A stretch of 64,000 bases of DNA from Streptomyces bikiniensis (GTDB lineage Bacteria; Actinomycetota; Actinomycetes; Streptomycetales; Streptomycetaceae), in contig JNWL01000002.1 of assembly GCA_000716465.1 (NCBI GenBank), forward strand, positions 62,001 to 126,000. The letters run 5' to 3'. Positions 1-7,152 of the stretch are shown here, piece by piece (within the stretch, counting starts at the first letter, position 1; each line of letters begins with the position of its first letter). The position numbers and the translations under genes are program-made. Under the pieces are notes generated by a model. That model was not told the DNA's origin. It made no database searches and saw only the letters and a list, made by a program, of their open reading frames with translations.

Positions 1-1
1 C

Positions 2-631
2 GACGGCCTGCTGCGCACCGCCACCCTGCACGGCATGCGCGACGAGACGGCGCCGCTGCGCGGCAGCACGATGGGCGACGGCTTCGGCATCTGCTGGTTC
101 CGCCGTCCCGTCGACGGCGTCCGCACCATCGGCCACGGCGGATCCGGCAACGGACAGTACGCCGAGCTGCACCTCGCGCCCGAGCACGACTTCGCCGTCG
201 TGTCCCTCGCCAACAGCGAGGAGGGCTACCTCTTCAACCAGGCCGTCGTCCGCGCCGCCTTCGCGCACTTCCTCGGCCTGGTCGAGAAGGACCCCGAGCC
301 CGTGCCGTACGACGGGGCCCGCGCCCGCGAGGTCGCCGGGCGTTACCGGATCGACGCCATGAACCTCGACATCGCCACCGACGTCACCGCCGACGGGGAG
401 CGGCTCACCCTCGCCGTGGAGATCAAGCCGGAGATCCGCCGGGCCTCGGACGCGGACATGCCGCCGGACATCGCCCCCGCCGCCATGGGCTTCCTGCCCG
501 GAGACGGCGACGAGTACGTCCTCACCGAGGGCATCCTCGCAGGCCAGCGCGGCTTCTTCACCCGCGACGCCGACGGCCGCGTCACGGGCGTCGACCTGGG
601 AGGCCGCCTCTTTAACCGGACGGCGAGCTGA
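2..631 (+). CDS. Serine hydrolase (beta-lactamase / penicillin-binding family), 3' part
   Basis: The open frame enters from the left edge and ends at TGA 629-631, leaving about 209 residues of the C-terminal part. The segment [17 protein letters not shown] carries the H-G-G triad that replaces the KTG box in class C-like serine hydrolases. It is followed by a strand-rich tail typical of Streptomyces beta-lactamase-like hydrolases or D-aminopeptidases. The SxxK and YxN motifs lie outside the window, so activity and substrate cannot be judged. An internal ATG at 35 is not the true start, because coding continues upstream of it. Confidence 0.8.
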   Translation, partial: DGLLRTATLHGMRDETAPLRGSTMGDGFGICWFRRPVDGVRTIGHGGSGNGQYAELHLAPEHDFAVVSLANSEEGYLFNQAVVRAAFAHFLGLVEKDPEPVPYDGARAREVAGRYRIDAMNLDIATDVTADGERLTLAVEIKPEIRRASDADMPPDIAPAAMGFLPGDGDEYVLTEGILAGQRGFFTRDADGRVTGVDLGGRLFNRTAS

Positions 632-634
632 CTG

Positions 635-1516
635 GCCGACGTGGACGCGGGGGCGGCGGTCCCGGTCGGATTCCGCCTCGCGCAGGATCTCGCGGGTGAC
701 CGGGGCGATCTCGCCCTGCCCGAAGAGGAAGAAGCGCAGGAAGTCGGCGAAGGGGTTGCCCTCGGTCCATTCGAAGTACACGTGCGGACGGGCGCCGGTC
801 ATGTCGCGGCCGTCGTCAGGAGCTCCTTGGTGCCGCGGATCCGGCCGGTGGGCTTCGTCTCCGCGTCGCCCGGGTCGCCCTTCACGTGCGGCATGACCGC
901 CATCCCCCGTCTCGAAGCCGGACAGGCCGAGCGCGAGCTTGGGGAAGACGATCGGCGCGACGCCGATCATGACGAAGACGTTGCCGTGTTCCTGGGTCAG
1001 GGCGGCCGTCCAGTCGGTGACGACGTGGCCCTCGGTGGCCACGTGCCACAGGCCGGTCACCACGACGACCGCGTTGAGCGCGAGGTAGACGCCGACCAGG
1101 GCGACGGCGACGCCGATCGCCTCCAGGAAGCCCTTGAGGAACACCGCGCCGAGCAGCGCGATCAGTATCAGGGTGATGATCACCTGCTTGTCGTGGAGGG
1201 CCGATTCCAGGTGCGGGTTCTCCACGAGGTGGGTGGAGGCGTCGGCGGCGGACAGGGTGATGGTGATGAGGAAGTCGGCGGCCGCGAAGCCGAGCAGGGT
1301 GAGGACGAAGAGCTTGCCCTTCCAGAAGGACAGCAGCCGCGACAGCATCGCGATCGAGCCCTCGCCGTGCGGACTCTCCTCTGTCACCCGCCGGTAGACC
1401 GGCAGCGCGCCCGCCAGCGTCACGATCACCAGCACGATCGTCGCGACGGGGGAGAGGAGGCCGGCCACGAGCGCGGCGATGCCGGGCCGGTGGCCGAGGG
1501 TGGAGAAGTAGTCCTT
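635..1516 (-). pseudogene. APC-family amino acid permease, decayed remnant
   Basis: Read on the minus strand, the DNA encodes conserved pieces of the large actinobacterial APC permease: DYFSTLG, then [19 protein letters not shown], a membrane stretch with [17 protein letters not shown], and the C-terminal block [19 protein letters not shown]. The pieces are not in one frame. One extra base in the C run at 904-908 shifts the frame at [17 protein letters not shown]. Near 795-815 the coding jumps from KELLTTAA to the C-terminal block, so several transmembrane helices and most of the cytoplasmic domain are missing. The N-terminus before DYFSTLG is absent and no stop follows the usual RPRVHVG end. 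This is a dead gene. Confidence 0.75.
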
Positions 1517-1826
1517 CGCCCCGGGGCCACAGCGCGGAGGTGGCGAGGGGGCGCGGAGGTCGACCTCGGCCCGGACACCGCCCTCGTCCCGCAGCGCGAG
1601 GCGCCCGGCGGTGTCCGCCGACCGGACGACCGCCACGAGCCGGTCGGTGCGCACGGTCCCGGTGTTCCACAGGCCCCGCACCGTCAGCCGCGCCGCCCGG
1701 GCCTCGCCGGGCCGTCCGGCGTCGTGCAGCACGTCGGCGGCGGGCCGGGAGAGGGGGGGCGATGGCTGCGGGCAGCTGACGCCGGGACCACGAGCGGTAC
1801 ACACCCGGTGGATGGCTACGCGCCTT
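1517..1826. other. Unassigned stretch between the permease remnant and the GNAT gene
   Basis: About 310 bp. On the minus strand a short open stretch reads [19 protein letters not shown] and runs into the permease remnant. It matches no family I recognise and has no clear start or RBS. It may be the 3' end of another decayed gene fused to the remnant by deletion. No promoter, RNA gene or repeat was seen. Confidence 0.4.
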
Positions 1827-2615
1827 TTACGCGGCGGCCCGCAGCTTTGACGTGTCGCTGACGGCGCTGTGCGGGCCGGTGGTGTGGTGCACGTACTCGC
1901 GCAGGAGCCGGAACCCGGCGGTCCAGGCGAGCAGGCGGCTCGCCCGGTTCTCGCGGGAGCAGCTCCAGGTGGCGGTCCGGCCGCGGGCCGCGATGTCGGC
2001 GGTCAGGCCGGCGACGCAGGCGAGGGCCAGGTGCTGTCGCCGCTCGGCGGGGTCGGTGGCGCAGGCCACGTCCTCGTACCGGCTGCCCGTGAACCGGGAG
2101 CAGGCCACGGCCAGGATCCGGTCCTTGCGGAAGGCGGCCCAGCCGTGCCCGGACCGGGCGAGGCCCTCGGGGCCGCCCCACGTGGCGAAGGGCCGACCGA
2201 GGGCGAGACCGGCGGCGACGAGCGCCGGGCCGTCCTCCGCGCGCAGGCGCCGGACCGTCGTCCCGCGGGGGACCTGTGCCGGGGCCGCGTCCGCCCGGTG
2301 GACGTAGAGCATGCGGTCCCACGGGTGCAGGAGGTCGAAGGCGGCGGCGAGCACGGGCAGGAAGCGGGGGGACGCCTCGACGCGGTGGCCGGCCAGCGGG
2401 GCGAGATCGGAGGGGGCGAGGGCGGTGGGGTCGCCGGCCAGGAGGGCGTGGCGGCCGCTGGTGACGGCGACGACGCGGGACCGGACGGGGCGGTCGGTCC
2501 ACCAGGTGCCGTGGCCGGTGGTGAGGACGTGTTCGGCCAGGGTCGCCGTGCCGGGCGCGCCGACGGGGAACACCCGGGCGCAGGCCGGTGGCTGGTGAGC
2601 GGGGTGGGGGATCAC
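1827..2615 (-). CDS. GNAT family N-acetyltransferase
   Basis: A 262-residue protein. The second half (about 120-240) looks like a GNAT fold: an acceptor-side segment with [15 protein letters not shown], a central strand [21 protein letters not shown], an acetyl-CoA-side helix after ERRQHLALA, and the late [19 protein letters not shown] segment, where GNAT proteins carry their N-x-S/A-x-x-L-Y-x-x-x-G-F motif. The first half is a less conserved cap, as in GNAT_acetyltran-type proteins that act on diverse small substrates. The substrate is unknown. It lies upstream of nothing co-directional and is separated from the next minus-strand gene by a strong hairpin. Confidence 0.7.
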   Translation of the reverse strand: MIPHPAHQPPACARVFPVGAPGTATLAEHVLTTGHGTWWTDRPVRSRVVAVTSGRHALLAGDPTALAPSDLAPLAGHRVEASPRFLPVLAAAFDLLHPWDRMLYVHRADAAPAQVPRGTTVRRLRAEDGPALVAAGLALGRPFATWGGPEGLARSGHGWAAFRKDRILAVACSRFTGSRYEDVACATDPAERRQHLALACVAGLTADIAARGRTATWSCSRENRASRLLAWTAGFRLLREYVHHTTGPHSAVSDTSKLRAAA

Positions 2616-2640
2616 GGGAACCTCCGGGAGTACGGGAGCG

Positions 2641-2671
2641 GTGCGGCCCGCTGTCGTCGTGCGGGCCGCAC
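2641..2671 (-). terminator. Hairpin terminator downstream of the SDR/bL37 pair
   Basis: Perfect 11-bp arms GTGCGGCCCGC (2641-2651) and GCGGGCCGCAC (2661-2671) with a 9-nt loop. It lies 10 bp past the bL37-like stop and before the GNAT start. There is no U tract, which is normal for Streptomyces. Confidence 0.65.
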
Positions 2672-2680
2672 CTGGGCGGG

Positions 2681-2758
2681 TCAGCTCTGGCCGGCCTTGC
2701 GGCCGTGGTTCGCCTTCTTCTTGCGGCGGTCCTTCTTCTTGCGGGCGCGCTTGGACAT
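2681..2758 (-). CDS. Very small basic protein resembling ribosomal protein bL37
   Basis: Encodes 25 residues beginning MSKRARKKKDRR and ending with ANHGRKAGQS, with 12 Lys/Arg. The A/S-K-R-x-R-K-K pattern followed by ANHG closely resembles the 24-residue actinobacterial 50S protein bL37 described in mycobacterial ribosome structures. An AAAGGGG Shine-Dalgarno lies 8-10 nt before the ATG and straddles the stop of the upstream SDR gene, so the two may be cotranscribed and translationally coupled. The identity is by pattern only. A basic small protein of other function remains possible. Confidence 0.6.
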   Translation of the reverse strand: MSKRARKKKDRRKKKANHGRKAGQS

Positions 2759-2772
2759 GTCCGGTGCCCCTT

Positions 2773-3582
2773 TCAGGCCGTGTGGCCGACGAGGACGTCG
2801 GCGAGCTTGCTGAGGCGCTTGACGCTGCGTTCCTCCAGGGCGACCGGCGCCGGGGTGACGCGGTGCTCGCGGTCGTAGTAGGCGCCGTTGACGATCTCCG
2901 TGGCCGGGTCGCAGAGGCGCACGACGTGCGCGGCGCCCTCGGCCGGGGCGACGCCCTCGTGCGCGTACAGGGGCAGGAGGCCGGTGGTGCAGATGCCGGG
3001 ATGGACGGAGACGGCGGTCACCCGGGGGTCGGCGGCGAAGACGGTGAGGGCGAGCTGGGACTGGGCGTAGGCGGCGAGGCGGGAGTAGCGGCGGGTGCGG
3101 TTGGGGTCGTTCCACTGGATGGAGCCGGTGCGGTGGAGCGAGGAGGAGACGTTGACGACACGGCCGCCGGGCTCGCTGGTGAGGGCGGGTTCGAGGAGGT
3201 GGGTGAGGAGGTAGTGGGCGAGGAAGTTGACCTGGAAGGCGACCTCGTTGCCGTCGGCGGTGACGGTGTGGCGTTCGGGCGCGGCCATGCCGGCGTTGTT
3301 GACGAGCACGTCGAGGCGCGGGTGCTCGGCCAGGACGCGGTGCGCGAGGCGCTCGACCTCCTCCAGGCGGGTGAAGTCCGCGCCGAGCGGGTGCAGACGG
3401 GCCTCGTCGACGTCGGCCAGGGTGACCAGACGGTCGGTGGCGGCCTGCGCCTCCTCGGCGGTGCGGCCGTGGACGAGGACGGTGGCGCCGCGCTCGGCGA
3501 GGATCCGGGCCGTCTGGTAGCCGATGCCGGAGGTGGCGCCGGTCACCAGGACGGTGCGGGAGGAAAGGTCGGAAACGGACAT
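2773..3582 (-). CDS. Short-chain dehydrogenase/reductase with altered catalytic motif
   Basis: A 269-residue classical SDR. The cofactor motif TGATSGIG is at residues 14-21, NNAG at 95-98, the catalytic serine in VSSS near 146, and tyrosine at 172. The active-site tetrad is normally Y-x-x-x-K, but the sequence here reads YAQSQ, so Lys is replaced by Gln at 176. The DNA (minus strand, near 3055) confirms the codon is CAG. The sequence otherwise resembles the actinobacterial SDRs related to WW-domain oxidoreductase and retinol dehydrogenase. It is followed by the bL37-like gene after 14 bp. Substrate unknown; reduced or altered catalysis is an inference from the missing Lys. Confidence 0.8.
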   Translation of the reverse strand: MSVSDLSSRTVLVTGATSGIGYQTARILAERGATVLVHGRTAEEAQAATDRLVTLADVDEARLHPLGADFTRLEEVERLAHRVLAEHPRLDVLVNNAGMAAPERHTVTADGNEVAFQVNFLAHYLLTHLLEPALTSEPGGRVVNVSSSLHRTGSIQWNDPNRTRRYSRLAAYAQSQLALTVFAADPRVTAVSVHPGICTTGLLPLYAHEGVAPAEGAAHVVRLCDPATEIVNGAYYDREHRVTPAPVALEERSVKRLSKLADVLVGHTA

Positions 3583-3844
3583 GACGGGTCAGTCCCTCAC
3601 GGGTGTCGAAGGTGTGCGGGTACGGAGAAGGGGCGCCGGACGCGAGAGGTCACGACGCCCCGTGGCAGGGCCGGAGAGGATCAGCGGCGTACTGCGGTCT
3701 CCGGACAGCGGGGCTCACGACGGGGCGCCCGATGGGGCGGCCGGTCGAGCAGGAGCCACGCGCTGTTCATGTTCCCCATCGAAGCTCCGGGGCGACCCAC
3801 CCGCAAGCCCAGAAGCCCTTCTCTTACGTGACTCTGACGGTTGT

Positions 3845-6061
3845 TCACCCGAGTCCGGGGACGGCGGAGACGAGCAGGTCGACGGCCTTGATGCCGAGGA
3901 AGGGCAGGGCCAGGCCCCCGAGCCCGTACACGAGCAGGTTGCGGCGCAGAAGCTCGTGCGCGGACGCCGGGGTGTAGCGGACACCGCGCAGGGCGAGCGG
4001 GATCAGGGCCACGATGATCAGGGCGTTGAAGACGATGGCGGAGGTGATCGCGGAGGTGGGGCTGCTCAGCCCCATGATGTTCAGTGCTTCGAGGCCCGGG
4101 TACGCGCCCGCGAACATCGCGGGGATGATCGCGAAGTACTTGGCGACGTCGTTCGTGATGGAGAAGGTGGTCAGGGCGCCCCGGGTGATGAGGAGTTGCT
4201 TGCCGATCTCGACGATCTCGATGAGCTTGGTCGGGTCGGAGTCGAGGTCGACCATGTTGCCGGCCTCCTTCGCGGCCGACGTGCCCGTGTTCATCGCCAC
4301 CCCGACGTCCGCCTGTGCCAGCGCGGGGGCGTCGTTGGTGCCGTCGCCGGTCATCGCGACCAGCTTCCCGCCTTCCTGCTCCCGTCGGATCAGGGCGAGC
4401 TTGTCCTCGGGGGTGGCTTCGGCGAGGAAGTCGTCGACGCCGGCTTCGTGGGCGATGGCCCGGGCCGTGAGCGGGTTGTCACCGGTGACCATCACGGTGC
4501 GGATGCCCATGCGGCGCAGCTCCGCGAACCGTTCCCGGATGCCCTCCTTGACCACGTCCTTGAGGTGGACGATCCCGAGCACCCGGGGACCGTCGCTGTC
4601 GTGGAGGGCCACGAGGAGGGGCGTGCCGCCGGCGTCCGCGACCGCGTCGGACCAGGCGCGGGCCTCGGGCGGCACCGTGCCCCCGTACATCTCCACCCAG
4701 GCGGTGACCCGTGCCGCGGCTCCCTTGCGGATGTGGCAGGCGCCGCCGTCCCAGCGCAGGTCGACGCCGCTCATCCGGGTCTGCGCGCTGAACTCCACGA
4801 ACCGGGGGTTCGCCAGTTCGCCCTCGGCGGGAGCCTCCAGGCCGTACTGCCGCCGGGCGAGCTCGGCCACGGACCGCCCCTCGGGGGTCTCGTCGGCGAG
4901 CGAGGAGAGCTGCGCCGCGTCGGCCAGGAGGGCGGCCTCCACCCCGGGGAGCGGGATGAAGGCGGTGGCCTCACGGTTGCCGAGGGTGATCGTGCCGGTC
5001 TTGTCGAGGAGCAGGGTGTTCACATCGCCCGCGGCCTCGACGGCCCGGCCCGACATGGCGAGGACGTTGCGCTGGACGAGCCGGTCCATGCCGGCGATGC
5101 CGATCGCGGAGAGGAGGGCGCCGATCGTGGTGGGGATGAGCGTGACGAGGAGGGCGACGAGGACGGTGGTGGACGGGGCGGCGTTTGCGTATCCCGCCAT
5201 CGGCTTCAGTGCGACGACGACCAGGATGAAGACGACGGTCAGTGCGGAGAGCAGGATGTTGAGGGCGATCTCGTTCGGCGTCTTCTGGCGTTCCGCGCCC
5301 TCGATGAGCGCGATCATCCGGTCCATGAAGGAGTGGCCGGGGCGCGAGGTGACGCGGACGACGATCCGGTCCGAGAGCACCGTCGTCCCGCCGGTGACCC
5401 CGGAGCGGTCGCCGCCCGCCTCCCGGATCACGGGCGCGGACTCGCCCGTGACGGCGGACTCGTCGACCGAGGCGACGCCGGCGACGACGTCGCCGTCCGC
5501 CGGGATCAGCTCGCCCGCCTCGACGAGGACGAAGTCGAACTGCTTGAGGTCGGTCGCGGCCACCGCCTCCGTCGCAGCCCGGTCTACATCGGTGCCGTAC
5601 CGCCAGTGCGTGAGCCGCAGCGCGACCGTGTCCGTCCGGGCCCTGCGCAGCGACTCGGCCTGCGCACGGCCCCGGCCCTCGGCAACGGCCTCCGCCAGGT
5701 TCGCGAAGACCACGGTCAGCCAGAGCCAGACGCTGACCGTCCAGGTGAACACGGACGGATCGAACAACGCCGAGAGCGTGGTCAGCACCGAGCCGACGGC
5801 CACCACGAAGAGCACGGGCTTCCGGACGAGGGTCCGTGGGTGGAGTTTGCGCAGCGCCTCGGGGAACGACTTCACGAGCTGCACGGGATCGAGGAGCCCG
5901 CCGTGGCCCGCGCGCCGGCGCCCCGGACGGAAGCGGGGGGCGGGATTGCGGGGCGGGGCCGGCGGAGGGCCCGGGAAGAGGGGTCCGTCGGAAGACGGCG
6001 AACCGGCAGGGACGTACGGGCCGGCGGGAGGGTGCGCCGGTCGGGGCGCGGCGGAATGCAT
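3845..6061 (-). CDS. kdpB: Orphan KdpB-like K+-ATPase catalytic subunit (second copy)
   Basis: Encodes 738 residues from the chosen ATG (6059-6061, GAAGG about 12 nt upstream). It has the whole KdpB architecture: actuator-domain TGES (about 205-208), phosphorylation motif DKTGT (353-357), GDGTNDAP hinge, and the conserved C-terminal membrane half ending [16 protein letters not shown]. It is very similar to the KdpB at 11.7 kb but has a Pro/Arg-rich N-terminal extension of about 50 residues and a divergent insert near 150-170 ([17 protein letters not shown]). No kdpA or kdpC accompanies it, and it points away from the main operon. KdpB alone is not known to transport K+. It may swap into the KdpFAC complex, or be a spare copy. 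An upstream in-frame start would add 63 low-complexity residues and is less likely. Confidence 0.85.
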   Translation of the reverse strand: MHSAAPRPAHPPAGPYVPAGSPSSDGPLFPGPPPAPPRNPAPRFRPGRRRAGHGGLLDPVQLVKSFPEALRKLHPRTLVRKPVLFVVAVGSVLTTLSALFDPSVFTWTVSVWLWLTVVFANLAEAVAEGRGRAQAESLRRARTDTVALRLTHWRYGTDVDRAATEAVAATDLKQFDFVLVEAGELIPADGDVVAGVASVDESAVTGESAPVIREAGGDRSGVTGGTTVLSDRIVVRVTSRPGHSFMDRMIALIEGAERQKTPNEIALNILLSALTVVFILVVVALKPMAGYANAAPSTTVLVALLVTLIPTTIGALLSAIGIAGMDRLVQRNVLAMSGRAVEAAGDVNTLLLDKTGTITLGNREATAFIPLPGVEAALLADAAQLSSLADETPEGRSVAELARRQYGLEAPAEGELANPRFVEFSAQTRMSGVDLRWDGGACHIRKGAAARVTAWVEMYGGTVPPEARAWSDAVADAGGTPLLVALHDSDGPRVLGIVHLKDVVKEGIRERFAELRRMGIRTVMVTGDNPLTARAIAHEAGVDDFLAEATPEDKLALIRREQEGGKLVAMTGDGTNDAPALAQADVGVAMNTGTSAAKEAGNMVDLDSDPTKLIEIVEIGKQLLITRGALTTFSITNDVAKYFAIIPAMFAGAYPGLEALNIMGLSSPTSAITSAIVFNALIIVALIPLALRGVRYTPASAHELLRRNLLVYGLGGLALPFLGIKAVDLLVSAVPGLG

Positions 6062-6417
6062 CGCGGAAGGCCTTCGGGAAGATCCCGGCCGTCCGTGCGG
6101 CGGAGGCCGAGGAGAAACGGCTGGGCCCCTCCCGGGAGGAAGTCCTGGAGGAGTGGACGGTCCGGCCCGCGCCTGCGGGTGCCGGGCCGTGTGGACCCGG
6201 CACCCGTGGTGCGGCTGTGGACGGACAGCGCGGTCGCGACGCGGGGGCACGAAACGCCGGATGGGAGGGCGGTCCGTGCCCCCGCGGCCGGGACGATCAG
6301 GCCACTGACGCCCCCGGGCCGGTGAGCGACCGAGGATGAATCTAGACGCTCGTCGCCCGGGTGGAGCCCGCTCGACGCAGGCTTTGACGAGCCTCTTACG
6401 AGCCGTTGGAGGCGTTC

Positions 6418-6471
6418 GTCAAGGCTCCGTCAAAGCGAGGTGACCCGACGTCAGAGCAGCGTCAAGGGGGC
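6418..6471. promoter_or_regulatory. Phased GTCAA array 1 (probable KdpE operator)
   Basis: Five 11-mers in phase begin at 6418 (GTCAAGGCTCC), 6429 (GTCAAAGCGAG), 6440 (GTGACCCGAC), 6450 (GTCAGAGCAGC) and 6461 (GTCAAGGGGGC), spaced 11, 11, 10 and 11 bp. Tandem direct half-sites at one-helical-turn spacing are the usual layout for OmpR/PhoB-family regulators, the family of KdpE encoded at 14.6 kb. It lies between the orphan kdpB and the kdpF-kdpD pair. Confidence 0.55.
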
Positions 6472-6765
6472 CGGATCTCCACCCGGTCGTGGCACAGGAT
6501 GATCCCCTCACGGGGGATCGGGCGACCGTTCGAACGTGTGGGGTGTGAGGGGGCGCGTCGCCGAGGCGGCGCGCGTGGTCCGTGACCGACGGCCCGGACC
6601 GACACCTCGGCACGAGCGGGCGGAACCGCCCGACGAGAGGGACGTTCCGGCCCGCGGCACCAGGGGGTGGCCGCGGGCCGGACGAGCCCTTCCGCGGGAC
6701 GGCCTCCCCCCCCCCGGGCCTCGACGCCCCGACCCCCGGATCGGCGGACGTGCACGCCCGGCCGT

Positions 6766-6809
6766 GTGAACCGCCCGTACAGGAACCGTCAAAGACCCGT
6801 CAGCTTCCG
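6766..6809. promoter_or_regulatory. Phased GTCAA array 2 (probable KdpE operator)
   Basis: Four units at exact 11-bp spacing: 6766 GTGAACCGCCC, 6777 GTACAGGAACC, 6788 GTCAAAGACCC, 6799 GTCAGCTTCCG. The consensus is roughly GTcAannnnCC. A further GTCAA lies at 6831. The array is about 170 bp upstream of the kdpF copy at 6980. Confidence 0.55.
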
Positions 6810-6979
6810 GGACGCGGTCGACAGGGCGACGTCAAGGTGGGCGCACGTCGACTCGAAGCGAGCTTTGATGACAGAGAGCGAATGCATTCCGCTGTCCGTC
6901 CGCGCTGTGGTTCTTCGTCCGTCCGCGCTGTCCGCGCTGTGGCCCTTTGGTCCTTGTTCTCGTAGGGAGCTGATCGTCC

Positions 6980-7069
6980 GTGAGCATCGAGAATGCCGTC
7001 GGTCTCGCTGTTGCCCTGGCTCTCGTCGGCTATCTGGTGGCCGCGCTGTTCTACCCGGACAAGTTCTGA
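6980..7069 (+). CDS. kdpF: KdpF-like small membrane peptide (second copy)
   Basis: GTG start; 29 residues, MSIENAVGLAVALALVGY followed by a tail ending YPDKF. It has one transmembrane helix and the terminal (Y/K)P-x-(K/R)-F signature of KdpF, and parallels the 29-residue KdpF at 9902 (tail KPERF). An AGGGAG Shine-Dalgarno (6964-6969) precedes it. KdpF stabilises the KdpABC complex in other bacteria. Here it stands before a kdpD homologue with no kdpA or kdpC, so it may associate with the main complex or with the sensor; that is inference. Confidence 0.75.
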   Translation: MSIENAVGLAVALALVGYLVAALFYPDKF

Positions 7070-7152
7070 CCGGCACCGGGCGTCCGGCGACAGAGACCCG
7101 TACCGGGCGGCCGGAGACGGGCGCGCCCGTCGGCCGTCGAGGAAGGCTCAAG

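Larger units (their letters stand above)
6062..6979. other. 918-bp divergent control region between orphan kdpB and the kdpF-kdpD pair
   Basis: No convincing gene on either strand. It holds two arrays of GTCAA-like 11-mers (6418-6471 and 6766-6809), a small inverted repeat GATCCCC-TCAC-GGGGGATC near 6505-6522, and three close copies of TCCGCGCTGT at about 6899-6940 just before kdpF. The rest is Pro/Arg-codon-rich GC DNA without coding character. Confidence 0.6.

Noticed and set aside
641..1861. Plus-strand 406-codon frame over the permease remnant
   Set aside because: Low-complexity translation without family resemblance; permease blocks are on the minus strand.
3524..6325. Long open frame on the plus strand across the orphan kdpB
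   Set aside because: High-GC third-position bias leaves antisense frames open; the minus-strand KdpB homology is unambiguous.
6897..6940. Short direct repeats TCCGCGCTGT as a CRISPR or satellite
   Set aside because: Only three imperfect copies, irregularly spaced, with no spacers or cas genes.
6667..7152. N-terminal extension of the second KdpD to 6667
   Set aside because: It overlaps the kdpF copy in another frame and the GTCAA array, and shows no KdpD homology before the GTG region.
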